A DNA stretch of 64,000 bases from an uncultured Monoglobus sp. (GTDB lineage Bacteria; Bacillota; Clostridia; Monoglobales; Monoglobaceae), in assembly GCA_947630135.1 (NCBI GenBank), contig CANRGH010000004.1, positions 1-64,000 of the forward strand, in the 5' to 3' direction. The notes beneath the pieces are model-generated. The model searched no databases. It saw only the letters and a list, made by a program, of their open reading frames with translations, and had not been told where the DNA came from. Shown here piece after piece: positions 50,656-59,341 of this stretch (position 1 is the stretch's first letter; each line of letters begins with the position of its first letter). The position numbers and the translations under genes were made by a program.

Positions 50656-51252
50656 TCACATCGGAACCCTTGAAAGCTCCGAAATCCTTTTCATCAGCAC
50701 CTCGTCGGTAAATTTCTGAAGCTCCTCGCCGGTATTTTTTTTGTCAAAAAACTCGTCAAGCCTTATAAGCTCGCCTATATGTATGGTTATGCGCGTAAAC
50801 GGCTTATAGCTGCCCTCAAGGCCGATCGGCAAAATATTCGCCCGCGCCTTGACGGCCACCATCACCGCTCCGGACTTGCCTCTGCGCAGTCTGCCGCTGT
50901 GCGACCTGCCGCCCTCGGGGAAGATCACAATATGTCTGCCCGATTCCGACATCTTTATCGCCGACCGCAGCGCGCCGAAATCCGACTTGCCGCGTCTTAT
51001 CGGAAACGCGCCGAGCTTTCTTATAAGCGCGCCGAACAGCTTGTTTCGGAACAGCTCCTCTTTCGCCATGAACCCGATTTGAAACGGCATGGCAATGCCG
51101 ACCAGCGGCGGGTCAAAATAGCCCCTGTGGTTGGCGCAGATGATGAACCGCTCGGACTCATCGGGAATATTCTCTTTTCCTTCTATTTTGAGACGGAAAA
51201 ATGTGCGGAAAAATATATTTACCACAACTCTTCCGACATCATAAAGAGCCAT
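50656..51252 (-). CDS. plsC: 1-acyl-sn-glycerol-3-phosphate acyltransferase
   Basis: 198 residues from ATG 51252, behind GGAGGTGTAGAAAA; the open frame runs 13 codons further upstream into the end of cmk. NHRGYFDPPLVG gives the HX4D catalytic motif, IVIFPEGGRSHSG the substrate FPEG motif. Makes phosphatidic acid at the membrane. Sits in the conserved cmk-plsC-ispH order. Confidence 0.94.
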   Translation of the reverse strand: MALYDVGRVVVNIFFRTFFRLKIEGKENIPDESERFIICANHRGYFDPPLVGIAMPFQIGFMAKEELFRNKLFGALIRKLGAFPIRRGKSDFGALRSAIKMSESGRHIVIFPEGGRSHSGRLRRGKSGAVMVAVKARANILPIGLEGSYKPFTRITIHIGELIRLDEFFDKKNTGEELQKFTDEVLMKRISELSRVPM

Positions 51253-51256
51253 TTTT

Positions 51257-51925
51257 CTACACCTCCGCGCTCCGCTTTTCGGCCAGTTCAAGAATGGCGC
51301 CGATAACCTCGGGAATTGTCATTTTTGTGGTGTCGAGCAGCACCGCGTCCTCCGCCTGTCTGAGCGGCGCGAACTCCCTTTCGGAGTCGTTCTTGTCGCG
51401 GGCGATTATCTCGCGCTCGATCTGGTCAAGATCAGGAGTTCCGCCCTTTGCGGCAAGCTCCTTGAACCGCCTCATCGCCCTCTCGCGCGGATCAGCGGTC
51501 ATGTATATTTTAAGCTCGGCGTCGGGCAGCACATATGTTCCGATGTCTCTGCCGTCCATAACAACGTCCGCCTTAGCCGCTAAGGCCCGCTGAAGCTCAA
51601 CGAGCTTGAGGCGCACCGCGGGAATGACCGCCACGCTTGACGCGGCCATTGAAACCGGATTTTCTCTTATTTTTTCGGTAACGTCCTCGCCGCACAGATA
51701 AAAAGCGGGCGCGCCGCCGCGGCTTTTTATGTCGATATCGACGCCGCCGAGGATTTTTTCGACCGCCTCCGCGTCGCTCGGGTCAACGCCCGAATTAAGC
51801 GCCCGAAGGCCCACGCACCTGTACATGGCTCCGGTGTCGATATACACATAACCGAGCCTTTCGGCAACCGCCCTTGAGATCGTGCTTTTGCCCGCGCCGG
51901 CGGGCCCGTCAATCGCGATTTTCAT
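51257..51925 (-). CDS. cmk: Cytidylate kinase
   Basis: 222 residues. CMP/dCMP phosphorylation. P-loop GPAGAGKSTIS (7-17), DTGAMYRCVGL, DGRDIGTYVLPDAELKIYMTADPRERAMRR are the family motifs. Its start overlaps the end of the CobK-like gene by 17 bases. Confidence 0.96.
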   Translation of the reverse strand: MKIAIDGPAGAGKSTISRAVAERLGYVYIDTGAMYRCVGLRALNSGVDPSDAEAVEKILGGVDIDIKSRGGAPAFYLCGEDVTEKIRENPVSMAASSVAVIPAVRLKLVELQRALAAKADVVMDGRDIGTYVLPDAELKIYMTADPRERAMRRFKELAAKGGTPDLDQIEREIIARDKNDSEREFAPLRQAEDAVLLDTTKMTIPEVIGAILELAEKRSAEV

Positions 51926-52763
51926 TTATTAACTCCTTATTTTTCGGCTCTTCCGCGCCCTCGGGCCCATCAAAGTCCCTTTCCGCGGTCAGCAGGCCGT
52001 TTTCCTCAAGAAAGCCGCACAGAGCCTCGATATTGTCAAAAATATTCTCGTATTCAAAGCCGCATGACTGGGTGAAGATCACTCTCGCTCCGACCTCGCC
52101 CGCCGCGGCAAGCTTGTCGGAAATTCCGAGCGCGCTGTCCGTGATGAGCAGCTTCGCCCCGGTGTCGCGCAGGATATTAAGCATTCCGTCTTTTCCGGTT
52201 ATGCTGTCGTATTCCTTTACATTCATAAGCGGAACACCGTATTGCAGCGCCAAATCAACGTCAAACTCGCCACCCGCGAGTATCGGAACATAAAGCGCGC
52301 TTCTGTCAAAAACCTGCTCGGCGATAACGCGCACGTTCATCGGGCGCGAGAAAAACACCGCGTTTCCGACGGTGTTGTTGATTCTGCCCGCGACGGCGGA
52401 ATAGGAATACTCGGTCTCGCAGCCGACCTTTGACGGGTCGGCGCTCACCGAAAGGCCCCTCGGCACCGTAGGCTCAATGAGCTTCACTAAGGGGATCTTC
52501 AGATCTTCAGCCACATTGGCGGCGGCCAGTGAGCCGTGAGACGCGGGCGCCTCGATAATATCCGCGATCGCGCTGACGCGGTTCTTTTTAACTATTCTCG
52601 CAAGCCCGCGATAGCTGAGCTTTCCAACGATAACGTCGCCTTTGCCGAAGCCGCCCGCCTCGCCGAAGGACTCAAAGTGGAATATATAATCCGCGCCCAG
52701 AGCGCTCAGACGTTCGGCAAGCTCTGCGGCCCGCCTTCCGCCGCTCGATAAAACCAACAGCAT
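51909..52763 (-). CDS. CobK/CbiJ-like (precorrin-6A reductase family) protein
   Basis: 284 residues from ATG 52763, one base behind the stop of the zinc-ribbon gene; the frame is open 17 codons further into that gene. The order of motifs follows CobK: MLLVLSSGGRRAAELAERL (for LGGTxDAR), VIVGKLSYRGLARIVKKNRVSAIAD (for GRL...V-D), AASHG-like ASHGSLAAANVAEDLKIPLVKLIEP, and a second Rossmann-like half with LITDSALGISDKLAAAGEVGARVIF (for VTKdSG...EK...A). Key active-site patterns are altered (SSGG, ITDSALG, IEAPAS for DATHP). No cobalamin genes are near, so another reductase or a relic role is likely. Confidence 0.72.
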   Translation of the reverse strand: MLLVLSSGGRRAAELAERLSALGADYIFHFESFGEAGGFGKGDVIVGKLSYRGLARIVKKNRVSAIADIIEAPASHGSLAAANVAEDLKIPLVKLIEPTVPRGLSVSADPSKVGCETEYSYSAVAGRINNTVGNAVFFSRPMNVRVIAEQVFDRSALYVPILAGGEFDVDLALQYGVPLMNVKEYDSITGKDGMLNILRDTGAKLLITDSALGISDKLAAAGEVGARVIFTQSCGFEYENIFDNIEALCGFLEENGLLTAERDFDGPEGAEEPKNKELINENRD

Positions 52764-52764
52764 A

Positions 52765-53220
52765 TTACTCGGCCTGCGCCTCTCCGCTGTTTTCGGTCTG
52801 AGCCGCGTTCTCACTCGGCGGCGGCGTCACATAGCCGTCATGAACCTCGGCGTCCTTTTCGACCGCGAGCTTCGCTCCGCACTCGGGACAGAATTTGCTC
52901 TCGTCCTTGACCCTCTTTCCGCATTCGGGGCACTTGACCATCGACTTATAGTTGTCAAGCTGCTCGTCATATTCGTGAAGCTGCTTTGAAAGCTCCTCGA
53001 TCTTGGCGCACTTTTCCTTAACGATCTCGTCAAGAGGAGCGTTGTTTTTGTAGCTGTCATAAACAGCGCCGCCGATCTCTTCCTTAAGACGGCGGATGTC
53101 GCCCTTCACGTCGTACATTGCGTATTTGATCTTTGAAAATTCCACAACCTCTCCGGACTTTTTCGCCACAGTCTGGGCGGCCGAGCCCACCGCGTTTTTA
53201 ACGCTCTCCAAAAAATCCAT
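52765..53220 (-). CDS. Coiled-coil zinc-ribbon protein
   Basis: 151 residues. Helical N-terminus (MDFLESVKNAVGSAAQTVAKKSGEVVEFSKIKY, about 1-95), then a zinc ribbon with CPECGKRVKDESKFCPECGAKL (two CPEC pairs at about 96-117), then a Pro/Ser/Glu-rich tail. The layout matches small zinc-ribbon proteins common in Clostridia, function unknown. Its stop is one base from the start of the CobK-like gene. Confidence 0.8.
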   Translation of the reverse strand: MDFLESVKNAVGSAAQTVAKKSGEVVEFSKIKYAMYDVKGDIRRLKEEIGGAVYDSYKNNAPLDEIVKEKCAKIEELSKQLHEYDEQLDNYKSMVKCPECGKRVKDESKFCPECGAKLAVEKDAEVHDGYVTPPPSENAAQTENSGEAQAE

Positions 53221-53255
53221 AATTACATCTCCTTTATATAAATTATTGTTTGTTG

Positions 53256-54350
53256 CTACACATTAAACCTGAACAGCACAATATCGCCGTCTTTCATCAC
53301 ATACTCCTTGCCTTCGGAGCGGACGAGGCCCTTTTCTTTGGCGGCCGCCATCGAGCCGCAGGCCATAAGATCGTCAAAATGCACCACCTCGGCGCGGATA
53401 AAGCCGCGCTCAAAATCGGTGTGTATCTTGCCTGCCGCCTGAGGCGCCTTGGTGCCCTTGGTTATCGTCCAGGCTCTGACCTCGGGCTTGCCCGCCGTCA
53501 GATAGCTGATGAGGCCGAGCAGTGTGTAGCTCGCCTTTATCAGCTTGTCAAGGCCCGACTCGGACGCGCCGAGCTCGTCCAGGAACATCTGCTTCTCATC
53601 CTTTTCAAGACCGGCTATCTCCTCCTCGATCTTGGCCGAGATCACCATGACCTCCGCCTTGTCCGCGGCGGCATATTCCTTGATTTGCTTCACAAACTCG
53701 TTGTTGTCCTCATCGGCATAGTCGTCCTCGGCCACATTCGCAGCGTATATGACCGGCTTCAGCGTCAGCAGCGAAACCTCGCTGAGCATTTCAAGCTCGT
53801 CATCGGTCATGTCCATCGAGCGTGCGGTTTTGCCGCTCTCAAGATGAGCCTTGAGCCGCTCGTAGAACTTTTGGTGGGCGAGATATTTTTTCTCGCCGCC
53901 GCGGATCGACTTCATGATCTTGTCGATCCTTCTATCAAGTATTTCCAAGTCCGACATGATTAATTCAAAATTGATCGTCTCAATATCGCGAACGGGGTCA
54001 ACGCTGCCGTCAACATGGACGATATTGCTGTCCTCAAACGCGCGCACGACATGAACGATCGCGTCAACCTCGCGAATGTTCGACAAAAACTTGTTGCCGA
54101 GGCCCTCGCCGCGGCTCGCGCCCTTGACAAGACCCGCTATGTCCACAAACTCGATAACCGCGTAGGTCGTCTTGTCCGGATGATACATTTCGGCCAAAGC
54201 GTCGATCCGCTTGTCCGGCACAAGCACCGTGCCCACATTGGGCTCAATGGTGCAGAACGGATAGTTGGCGCTTTCCGCCCCCGCCTGCGTTATCGCGTTA
54301 AACAGCGTGCTCTTGCCCACATTCGGCAGGCCGACAATTCCTAATTTCAT
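53256..54350 (-). CDS. ychF: Redox-regulated ATPase YchF
   Basis: 364 residues. OBG-family P-loop [15 protein letters not shown] (7-21), [37 protein letters not shown], a coiled-coil insertion (about 130-200) and the C-terminal TGS-like domain ([35 protein letters not shown]). It prefers ATP and associates with ribosomes. Twenty bases downstream of glmM. Confidence 0.96.
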   Translation of the reverse strand: MKLGIVGLPNVGKSTLFNAITQAGAESANYPFCTIEPNVGTVLVPDKRIDALAEMYHPDKTTYAVIEFVDIAGLVKGASRGEGLGNKFLSNIREVDAIVHVVRAFEDSNIVHVDGSVDPVRDIETINFELIMSDLEILDRRIDKIMKSIRGGEKKYLAHQKFYERLKAHLESGKTARSMDMTDDELEMLSEVSLLTLKPVIYAANVAEDDYADEDNNEFVKQIKEYAAADKAEVMVISAKIEEEIAGLEKDEKQMFLDELGASESGLDKLIKASYTLLGLISYLTAGKPEVRAWTITKGTKAPQAAGKIHTDFERGFIRAEVVHFDDLMACGSMAAAKEKGLVRSEGKEYVMKDGDIVLFRFNV

Positions 54351-54370
54351 ATTTTCGCTTCCTCTTTTCG

Positions 54371-55726
54371 TTAGTTTAATTTTTCCTCAAACAGATCTGC
54401 GAGCTCTCTCGCGCGCCTTGTGATAAGTTCCACGTCCTTGCCCTCGATCATGACTCTGACCAGAGGCTCGGTTCCCGACGGGCGTATAAGCACTCTGCCG
54501 TCGTCCGCGAACTCTTTTTCAAGCTCCGCGATCGCCTCGCGTATCTCGGGGAACTTCATATAGTTTTCCTCGTTCTTGAGCTCGTTTTTAACCGTGGCAT
54601 TGATCAGCACCTGCGGATAGATCTGCATGATACCCGCGAGCTCCGACGCCTTTTTGCCGCTGCGCTTTATCACGTCGGCAAGCTGAATTCCGGTCACAAG
54701 GCCGTCGCCGGTGGTATTGTGCTCAAGCAGAATGACGTGGCCCGACTGCTCGCCGCCGATCTTGTGGTTGTGAGCGAGCATTTCCTCAAGCACATAGCGG
54801 TCGCCCACCTTAGTACGCTTGATGTTTATGCCGTATTCCTTGCCCATAACGAAAAAGCCGAGGTTGCTCATGACCGTGGCCACGATCGTGTTGTCGGGCA
54901 GCTTTCCGTTTTCTTTCATATCAAGGGCGATTATCGTCATGATCCTGTCGCCGTCGATAATACCGCCGTTTTCGTCAACCGCGAGGACGCGGTCGGCGTC
55001 ACCGTCGAAGGCCAGACCCAGATCGGCGCCGCTCTCTTTCACAAACTCGGTCAGCGCCTCAAGATGAGTCGAGCCGCAGCCCGCGTTAATGTTGATGCCG
55101 TCTGGCTTGTTGTTTATCACAACCACGTCGGCGCCAAGGCCCTTTAAGGCTTTCTCGGCGGTCACGCTCGAGGCTCCGTTAGCGCAGTCTATCGCGATCT
55201 TCATGCCGCTTAAGTCTCCGCCGCAGGTGCTCTCGGCAAACTCAATGTATTTATCAACCAAAGTATTGTCGTATGTTATATGTCCGATATTCTCATGGGT
55301 GGGCGCGTGGATCTCCTCGGCGCCGTCAAGGATTATCGCCTCGATGCGCTCCTCGATCTCGTCGCTGAGCTTATATCCCGTGCCGCTGAAATATTTAATT
55401 CCGTTGTGCTCAAACGGGTTGTGCGAGGCCGAAATCATAACTCCCGCGTCAAAGCCCTCGCTGCGCACCAGATGCGCTATCGCCGGCGTGGGTATTACCC
55501 CCGCGATAACCGCCTCGGCTCCGACGCTGCATATGCCGGCCACCAAAGAGCTCTCAAGCAGGCCGCCCGAAATCCGGGTGTCCCTTCCCACAAGTATTCT
55601 GGGCTTCCTGTCGCCCGTTCCCGCCAGAACATACGCCCCGGCCTTTCCGATTTTAAACGCAAGCTCGGGCGTCAGCTCTTTGTTCGCCACGCCACGGACC
55701 CCGTCGGTTCCAAATAATCTTCCCAT
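54371..55726 (-). CDS. glmM: Phosphoglucosamine mutase
   Basis: 451 residues. Interconverts GlcN-6-P and GlcN-1-P for UDP-GlcNAc synthesis. MGRLFGTDGVRGVAN start, ISASHNPFEHNGIKYF with the phosphoserine (about 101), the metal loop DGDADRVL, GGEQSGHVI and RPSGTEPLVRVM are intact. In Firmicutes glmM follows cdaA and cdaR; here one FAD-protein gene lies between. Confidence 0.96.
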   Translation of the reverse strand: MGRLFGTDGVRGVANKELTPELAFKIGKAGAYVLAGTGDRKPRILVGRDTRISGGLLESSLVAGICSVGAEAVIAGVIPTPAIAHLVRSEGFDAGVMISASHNPFEHNGIKYFSGTGYKLSDEIEERIEAIILDGAEEIHAPTHENIGHITYDNTLVDKYIEFAESTCGGDLSGMKIAIDCANGASSVTAEKALKGLGADVVVINNKPDGININAGCGSTHLEALTEFVKESGADLGLAFDGDADRVLAVDENGGIIDGDRIMTIIALDMKENGKLPDNTIVATVMSNLGFFVMGKEYGINIKRTKVGDRYVLEEMLAHNHKIGGEQSGHVILLEHNTTGDGLVTGIQLADVIKRSGKKASELAGIMQIYPQVLINATVKNELKNEENYMKFPEIREAIAELEKEFADDGRVLIRPSGTEPLVRVMIEGKDVELITRRARELADLFEEKLN

Positions 55727-55743
55727 CGTCGCAAATCCTCCGC

Positions 55744-55780
55744 CTATTCGCTAATCGCTAATTCCTAATCACTATGTTAT
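55744..55780. repeat. Short intergenic repeat (TATTCGCTAAT...AATCACTA.GTTA), copy 1
   Basis: TATTCGCTAATCGCTAATT then CCTAATCACTATGTTA; the same motif set appears at 59304-59341. Confidence 0.5.
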
Positions 55781-55822
55781 TATACGCCAATATATTCCTT
55801 TTGTCAAATGATAATTTGATTT

Positions 55823-57382
55823 TTAAACCATTAACGACAAAACGGCTTTTATGCCGTCCAACGCAGCGCTCATTATTCCGCCTGCGTAGCCCGCGCCCTC
55901 GCCGAGCGGAAACACTCCGCGCGCGCCGACGGCCCGGAAATCCGCGCCCCGGGCGATCCGCACGGGAGCCGACGTCCTTGACTCTATCCCGATCAGAACG
56001 CCATCGCCACTCGCGAAGCCGGGGATTTTATGCTCAAAATTCTCAAGGCCCTCGCGCAGGGTGCCTGTTATGAACCCGGGCAGGCACCGCCTAAGATCGG
56101 CGGGACGCGTCTTTCCCGTAAAGCTTGGGACCACGCCGCCCAATTCTCCCGTGAACCTGCCCGCAGCAAATTCCCGCGCGAGCTGGACCGGAGCCGAAAA
56201 ATCGCCGCCGCCAAGCTCAAACGCCAAAGCCTCATACTTCCGCTGGAACTCTATCCCCGCCAAGGGGCCGCCTCCGCCGAAGTCGTCGGGGCGAACCGTC
56301 ACAACGAGCGCGCTGTTGGCGTTTTCACCGCCACGGCTGTGGTCGCTCATTCCATTGACCGCCAGGCGCCCCGGCTCGGACGAGGCGTTGACAACCGCGC
56401 CTCCGGGGCACATGCAAAACGAATAGCAGCTCCGCTCCTTTCCGTTATACACAAGCTTATAGTCCGCGGGCGGCAGGCTCCGCCACACCTCGCCGTACTG
56501 CGCGCGGCTTATGAACTCCTGTCTGTGCTCGATCCTGACCCCCGCCGCGAACGGCTTCGGCTCAAGCCTGAGCCCGCGCCTAAGCAGCATTTCATATGTG
56601 TCGCGGCTGCTGTGGCCGATTGCCAACATCAGCATATCGCATTCTTCGGCCCTGCCGCCGTCCAGCTCTATCTCACACAGTTTGCCGCCGCTCAGCCTTA
56701 TATCCGTGAGCTTTGTGTCAAACCTTATCTCGCAGCCCAGTTCCATAAGTCCGCGCCGCATGTTTATCAGCACCTTTTTTAGTTCATCGGTCCCGATATG
56801 GGGCTTGGCGTTATAGAGTATGTCCTCGGGCGCGCCGAACTTCGCGAATGTCTCAAGAACGAACCTCTGGCGCTTGTCCTTGTTCCCCGTGTTCAGCTTG
56901 CCGTCCGAGAATGTTCCCGCGCCGCCCTCACCGAACTGCACGTTTGACTCGGTGTCAAGCTTTCCGGTCTCCCAGAACCGCGCGACCGCCTCGGTCCGCC
57001 TTTCCACGGGCCCGCCGCGCTCGATCACAAGCGGCGGATTTCCGCCGAGGGCCAGCATGTACGCCGCGAACAGGCCACAGGGGCCGGTTCCGACCACCAC
57101 CGGTCTGTGCTTCGTCTTTCCGACGGGCCGTATCTCAACGCTTTCCCCGCTCAGCAGCGTTATGTTCCCCGCGCGGCTCAAATCCGTTCCGTCGGGCGCG
57201 TCGGCCGCCACAGCGTAAACAAAATGGACGTCGCTTTTGCGGCGCGCGTCCGTCGAGCGGCGGTACACGCGGAAATTTTCGGCATAAACCAAGCTTTGCC
57301 GCGCTTTATCCCGCGCGGCAAGCAGCACATCTTCAATTTTATGGTCAATCGGCATTTTTATATTATTGATTAATATCCGCAT
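55823..57382 (-). CDS. FAD-dependent oxidoreductase (NAD(P)/FAD-dependent protein family)
   Basis: 519 residues, ATG 57382 behind GGAGGTAAAAGCCA, overlapping the cdaR stop by 20 bases. An N-terminal 90-residue domain precedes the FAD loop VVVGTGPCGLFAAYMLALGG (about 97-116), then RGGPVERRTEAVARFWETG, QFGEGGAGTFSDGKLNT and the C-terminal GEGAGYAGGIMSAALDGIKA. This belongs to the uncharacterised FAD-dependent dehydrogenase family (COG2509). Its place between cdaR and glmM suggests only cotranscription. Confidence 0.9.
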   Translation of the reverse strand: MRILINNIKMPIDHKIEDVLLAARDKARQSLVYAENFRVYRRSTDARRKSDVHFVYAVAADAPDGTDLSRAGNITLLSGESVEIRPVGKTKHRPVVVGTGPCGLFAAYMLALGGNPPLVIERGGPVERRTEAVARFWETGKLDTESNVQFGEGGAGTFSDGKLNTGNKDKRQRFVLETFAKFGAPEDILYNAKPHIGTDELKKVLINMRRGLMELGCEIRFDTKLTDIRLSGGKLCEIELDGGRAEECDMLMLAIGHSSRDTYEMLLRRGLRLEPKPFAAGVRIEHRQEFISRAQYGEVWRSLPPADYKLVYNGKERSCYSFCMCPGGAVVNASSEPGRLAVNGMSDHSRGGENANSALVVTVRPDDFGGGGPLAGIEFQRKYEALAFELGGGDFSAPVQLAREFAAGRFTGELGGVVPSFTGKTRPADLRRCLPGFITGTLREGLENFEHKIPGFASGDGVLIGIESRTSAPVRIARGADFRAVGARGVFPLGEGAGYAGGIMSAALDGIKAVLSLMV

Positions 57383-58328
57383 TGGCTTTTACCTCCGTAA
57401 CGTCGCCAACGGTTTTCGCCCAGTTCGGCAGATTGAGACCCACGGTTATCTCGCCGCCCTTTTCAAAATCGGTCCGCGTTATGGGTTTGGTGGTTATCTC
57501 ATCAATATTATCAACAAGCGCGTTGTCGCCGTAGATCGTGACGGTCTCCGGCTCAAGCGTCACAGCGGCGCCCTGCATGGTCCCGTCGGTCCCGGGCACG
57601 ATCGGCACCGTTTTTTCCTTATACAAAACGCACTCGGCGGTGATCTCGGGATTGCTGTTCCAGATCCAGTGCGCGTCTCTCTCGGTCAGCTCCTGGCCCG
57701 CGCTATCATACAGTCTGACGGCGCACTCCTGCGAGAGTCTGCCCTGATTATACGCAGAATAATTGGTATTGATCAGGTCTATGTTAACGCCCGCGTAGGC
57801 GACCTTGTCAATATTCGACTGCGCGCCAAAAATTCTGATATTGTTTTGAGACAGCGTGAAGTCGCCGTGCTGATAACCGCTCAGAACCTCTCCGGCGGTG
57901 GTATAATTCACGTCAACGTCCTTATATTTGGTAGTCTCGATAAACACGTCGACCGCCGACGGGGTGTAGCTCACCACGTCTCCGTAGCGGCTGGTGACAT
58001 TCAGATTGACGGTCACGGTCTTGCTGTCGCCAAGCGTTGACAGGTCGATCTCGGAAAAATCAAGCGTGGCGCTGATGTTGCCAAGGTCAAATCCCGACAT
58101 AACGCGGCGGCTTCCCTCAACCTTGACCGAGGCCCCCAGAACCGAGAGCCGCTCGATGCAGTAGCCGTTGTCGCTAAAGACTTTGTCGTTAACGGTGGTT
58201 ATCGGCACATCGCGGAAGGTTCGGTCCGCGGGCGCGTCGTTGATAACGATTATATAAGTCCAAAGCACTATCGCCGCTATAAGCGAAATTACCATAAGGA
58301 GAATATTGCTTGAAAAAATTTTTCTCAA
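57363..58328 (-). CDS. cdaR: CdaA regulator CdaR (YbbR-domain protein)
   Basis: 321 residues from TTG 58328 behind GGAGAG, overlapping the cdaA stop (TTGA). One N-terminal membrane helix (ILLMVISLIAAIVLWTYII) and three YbbR repeats on the outer side (for example FRDVPITTVNDKVFSDNGYCIERLS...VKVEGSRR, and the VPIVPGTDGTMQGAAV...VTIYGDNALVDNIDEI unit). CdaR controls diadenylate cyclase activity of CdaA. Confidence 0.93.
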   Translation of the reverse strand: MRKIFSSNILLMVISLIAAIVLWTYIIVINDAPADRTFRDVPITTVNDKVFSDNGYCIERLSVLGASVKVEGSRRVMSGFDLGNISATLDFSEIDLSTLGDSKTVTVNLNVTSRYGDVVSYTPSAVDVFIETTKYKDVDVNYTTAGEVLSGYQHGDFTLSQNNIRIFGAQSNIDKVAYAGVNIDLINTNYSAYNQGRLSQECAVRLYDSAGQELTERDAHWIWNSNPEITAECVLYKEKTVPIVPGTDGTMQGAAVTLEPETVTIYGDNALVDNIDEITTKPITRTDFEKGGEITVGLNLPNWAKTVGDVTEVKANADINQ

Positions 58329-59179
58329 CTCTGTCTCTCCTTTCTGTCAAGGATCCCGCGAAACGGTCTCGGCTTCTTCTCGTCGGGCTCAATTCCCAGA
58401 AGGTCCCTGACCTTACGGCGCAGAGACTCCTCATTGAACCCGCGGTAAAGCATGCCCTTGTGGGCCACCGAGATAGTTCCCGTTTCCTCGGACACGATAA
58501 CCACAACAACGTCCGCCTCCTCGGATATGCCGAGGCCGGCCCTGTGGCGCGTGCCCAGATCGCTGGTGATGTTAGGGTTGTGTGACAGAGGCAGGACGCA
58601 TGCCGCCAGCGCTATTCTGTTGTCGCGTATAATGACCGCGCCGTCATGCAGCGGCGTGTTCGGCACAAAAATATTTTTGAGCAAAGCACTCGACACGTCG
58701 GCGTCAATAACAACTCCGCCGCTTATCAGCGAGTCCACGTCCGAGCTGTGCTCAAGCACGATGAGCGCGCCGGTCTTGGTCTTTGACATGTCGTCCGCGG
58801 CCTCCGCGACGCGGTCGATCACTCCGAGAGTCTTGAGCTTCTCGCCGCTCTCGCTGACAAACCAACTGCTTATGCGGGTCTTTCCTATCTGGTCAAGCAC
58901 CCGTCTCAGCTCCGGCTGGAATATGACAACCAGCGCGATAACGCCGATCTGGGCGCATTTACTCAAGATGTATGATGTTACATGCAGGTTCAGAAGGTAG
59001 ATCACCTGAACCACAAGAATGATTATGAGCACGCCCTTAAGCAGGCGCACGGTATGACTGTCGCGGATGAACTTCAGCACGAAATAGATCATGACCGCGA
59101 CAAGAATAATGTCGATAACGTCGGCGACTCTTAACAATGAAATCTGATCCGCCGCTGAGCTTATAAAGTTTTCAAACAA
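58325..59179 (-). CDS. cdaA: Diadenylate cyclase CdaA
   Basis: 284 residues from TTG 59179 behind AAAGGGGTGA. Three N-terminal membrane helices (DIILVAVMIYFVLKFI; LLKGVLIIILVVQVIYLL; ILSKCAQIGVIALVVIF) then a DAC domain with HDGAVII and GTRHRAGLGISEEADVVVVIVSEETG. Converts two ATP to c-di-AMP, an essential signal for wall and potassium homeostasis. Head of cdaA-cdaR-FAD-glmM. Confidence 0.96.
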   Translation of the reverse strand: MFENFISSAADQISLLRVADVIDIILVAVMIYFVLKFIRDSHTVRLLKGVLIIILVVQVIYLLNLHVTSYILSKCAQIGVIALVVIFQPELRRVLDQIGKTRISSWFVSESGEKLKTLGVIDRVAEAADDMSKTKTGALIVLEHSSDVDSLISGGVVIDADVSSALLKNIFVPNTPLHDGAVIIRDNRIALAACVLPLSHNPNITSDLGTRHRAGLGISEEADVVVVIVSEETGTISVAHKGMLYRGFNEESLRRKVRDLLGIEPDEKKPRPFRGILDRKERQS

Positions 59180-59234
59180 AGAATCACCCCTTTCGTCGCC
59201 GATCCCTGCGCTTGTTCGCTATATTTACCTTGAT

Positions 59235-59285
59235 GTAGGGCGGCATGCCCACATGCCGCCGCGGGCGGATAATATCCGCCCCTAC
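59235..59285. repeat. Dispersed palindromic repeat, module 1 copy (59.2 kb)
   Basis: GTAGGGCGGCATGCCCACAT then GCCGCCGC and the exact 19-bp core at 59263-59281, closing with CCTAC. Nearly identical to 31851-31900. Lies between cdaA and proS. Confidence 0.85.
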
Positions 59286-59303
59286 GGTATTTTGTGCACT
59301 GGT

Positions 59304-59341
59304 ATTCTATTCGCTATTCGCTAATCTCTAATCACTACGTT
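59304..59341. repeat. Short intergenic repeat, copy 2
   Basis: TATTCTATTCGCTATTCGC then TAATCTCTAATCACTACGTTA, alike to 55744-55780. Confidence 0.5.
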
